A stretch of 6,653 nt of DNA, taken from contig JABZGO010000102.1 in NCBI GenBank assembly GCA_015259305.1, positions 1 through 6,653 on the forward strand, read 5' to 3'. Made by a program: the position numbers and the translations under genes. How positions within the stretch are numbered: position 1 is the stretch's first letter; each line of letters begins with the position of its first letter. The stretch is from Alloprevotella tannerae (GTDB taxonomy: Bacteria > Bacteroidota > Bacteroidia > Bacteroidales > Bacteroidaceae). The notes under the pieces were generated by a model. It was not told the origin of the DNA and did no database searches. It worked only from the letters and a program-made list of their open reading frames with translations. Shown piece after piece: positions 6,362-6,653 of the stretch.

Positions 6362-6653
6362 TTGACTTTGCCTTTGCGCATCGCGTTAAGCTTATTCTTT
6401 ACCATCTGTTTGCGTAAAGGAGAAATACGATCTGTAAAGACGTGCCCTTCAAGATGATCGATCTCGTGCTGCATCACGCGCGCTAAATATCCTTCGACCC
6501 ATTCATCGTGCGGTTCAAAATTCTCATCGCGGTATTGCACGTGAATCCTTGTCGGACGTTTTACCGGTTCGTGGATGCCTGGCAAACTTAAGCAGCCTTC
6601 TTCTAAGGTTGATATTTCCGAATCATCAAACTCTATGATGTGCGGATTAATAT
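6331..6653 (-). CDS. def: Peptide deformylase, C-terminal part (5' end outside window)
   Basis: The 106 visible codons run from the right edge to TAG 6333-6331. Peptide deformylase is a metal-dependent hydrolase that removes the formyl group from the N-terminal methionine of nascent proteins at the ribosome. Two of its three signature motifs are present: EGCLSLPG, whose cysteine is a metal ligand, and QHEIDHLEG, which supplies the two histidine ligands and the catalytic glutamate. The first motif (GxGxAAxQ) and about 80 residues lie beyond the window. An internal TTG near 6585 could be mistaken for the start, but the frame continues unbroken upstream through the EGCLS motif, so it is not. The C-terminus (GKVNCHYRVKVPQ) is of normal length for the family. 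The next minus-strand genes are the short secretion-domain-like frame and the TPR gene, probably reached by partial read-through. Confidence 0.95.
   Translation of the reverse strand, partial: INPHIIEFDDSEISTLEEGCLSLPGIHEPVKRPTRIHVQYRDENFEPHDEWVEGYLARVMQHEIDHLEGHVFTDRISPLRKQMVKNKLNAMRKGKVNCHYRVKVPQ

Overview
The window looks like chromosomal DNA of a Bacteroidales bacterium (Prevotellaceae or Porphyromonadaceae; the genus cannot be fixed from the sequence). Three things point there: two promoters that match the Bacteroidetes -33/-7 consensus (TTTG or TTG, about 20 nt, TAnnTTTG); a histone-like gene of the HU-related type typical of this order; and a TPR protein of a kind I recognise from Bacteroidales genomes. 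None of the three start codons in the window has a strong Shine-Dalgarno match, which also fits the phylum.

Layout. Left part, plus strand: the last 76 codons of miaA (tRNA dimethylallyltransferase), a 70-nt gap with a consensus promoter, then a full-length bifunctional class A penicillin-binding protein of the PBP1A type. It ends at a strong hairpin that can also terminate transcription arriving from the right. Middle: a convergent HU-related DNA-binding gene on the minus strand, broken by a frameshift but still with a clean promoter, followed by about 700 nt without a convincing gene. That gap holds a tandem array of five units with a 22-23 bp period (core ATAGTACTTTTT) and several inverted repeats. 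Right part, minus strand: peptide deformylase (def, 5' part outside the window), a short orphan reading frame resembling the end of a type IX secretion C-terminal sorting domain, a hairpin, and a 695-residue exported TPR protein that ends beside a long imperfect hairpin.

Functionally the intact genes are housekeeping: tRNA modification, peptidoglycan polymerisation and cross-linking, N-terminal deformylation of new proteins, and a probably periplasmic TPR scaffold. The less ordinary material lies between them: the iteron-like array upstream of a nucleoid-protein pseudogene, the frameshift itself, and the leftover secretion-signal fragment behind def. I see no complete mobile element, tRNA, rRNA, CRISPR array or defence system. 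The tandem array is the best candidate for something not yet described.
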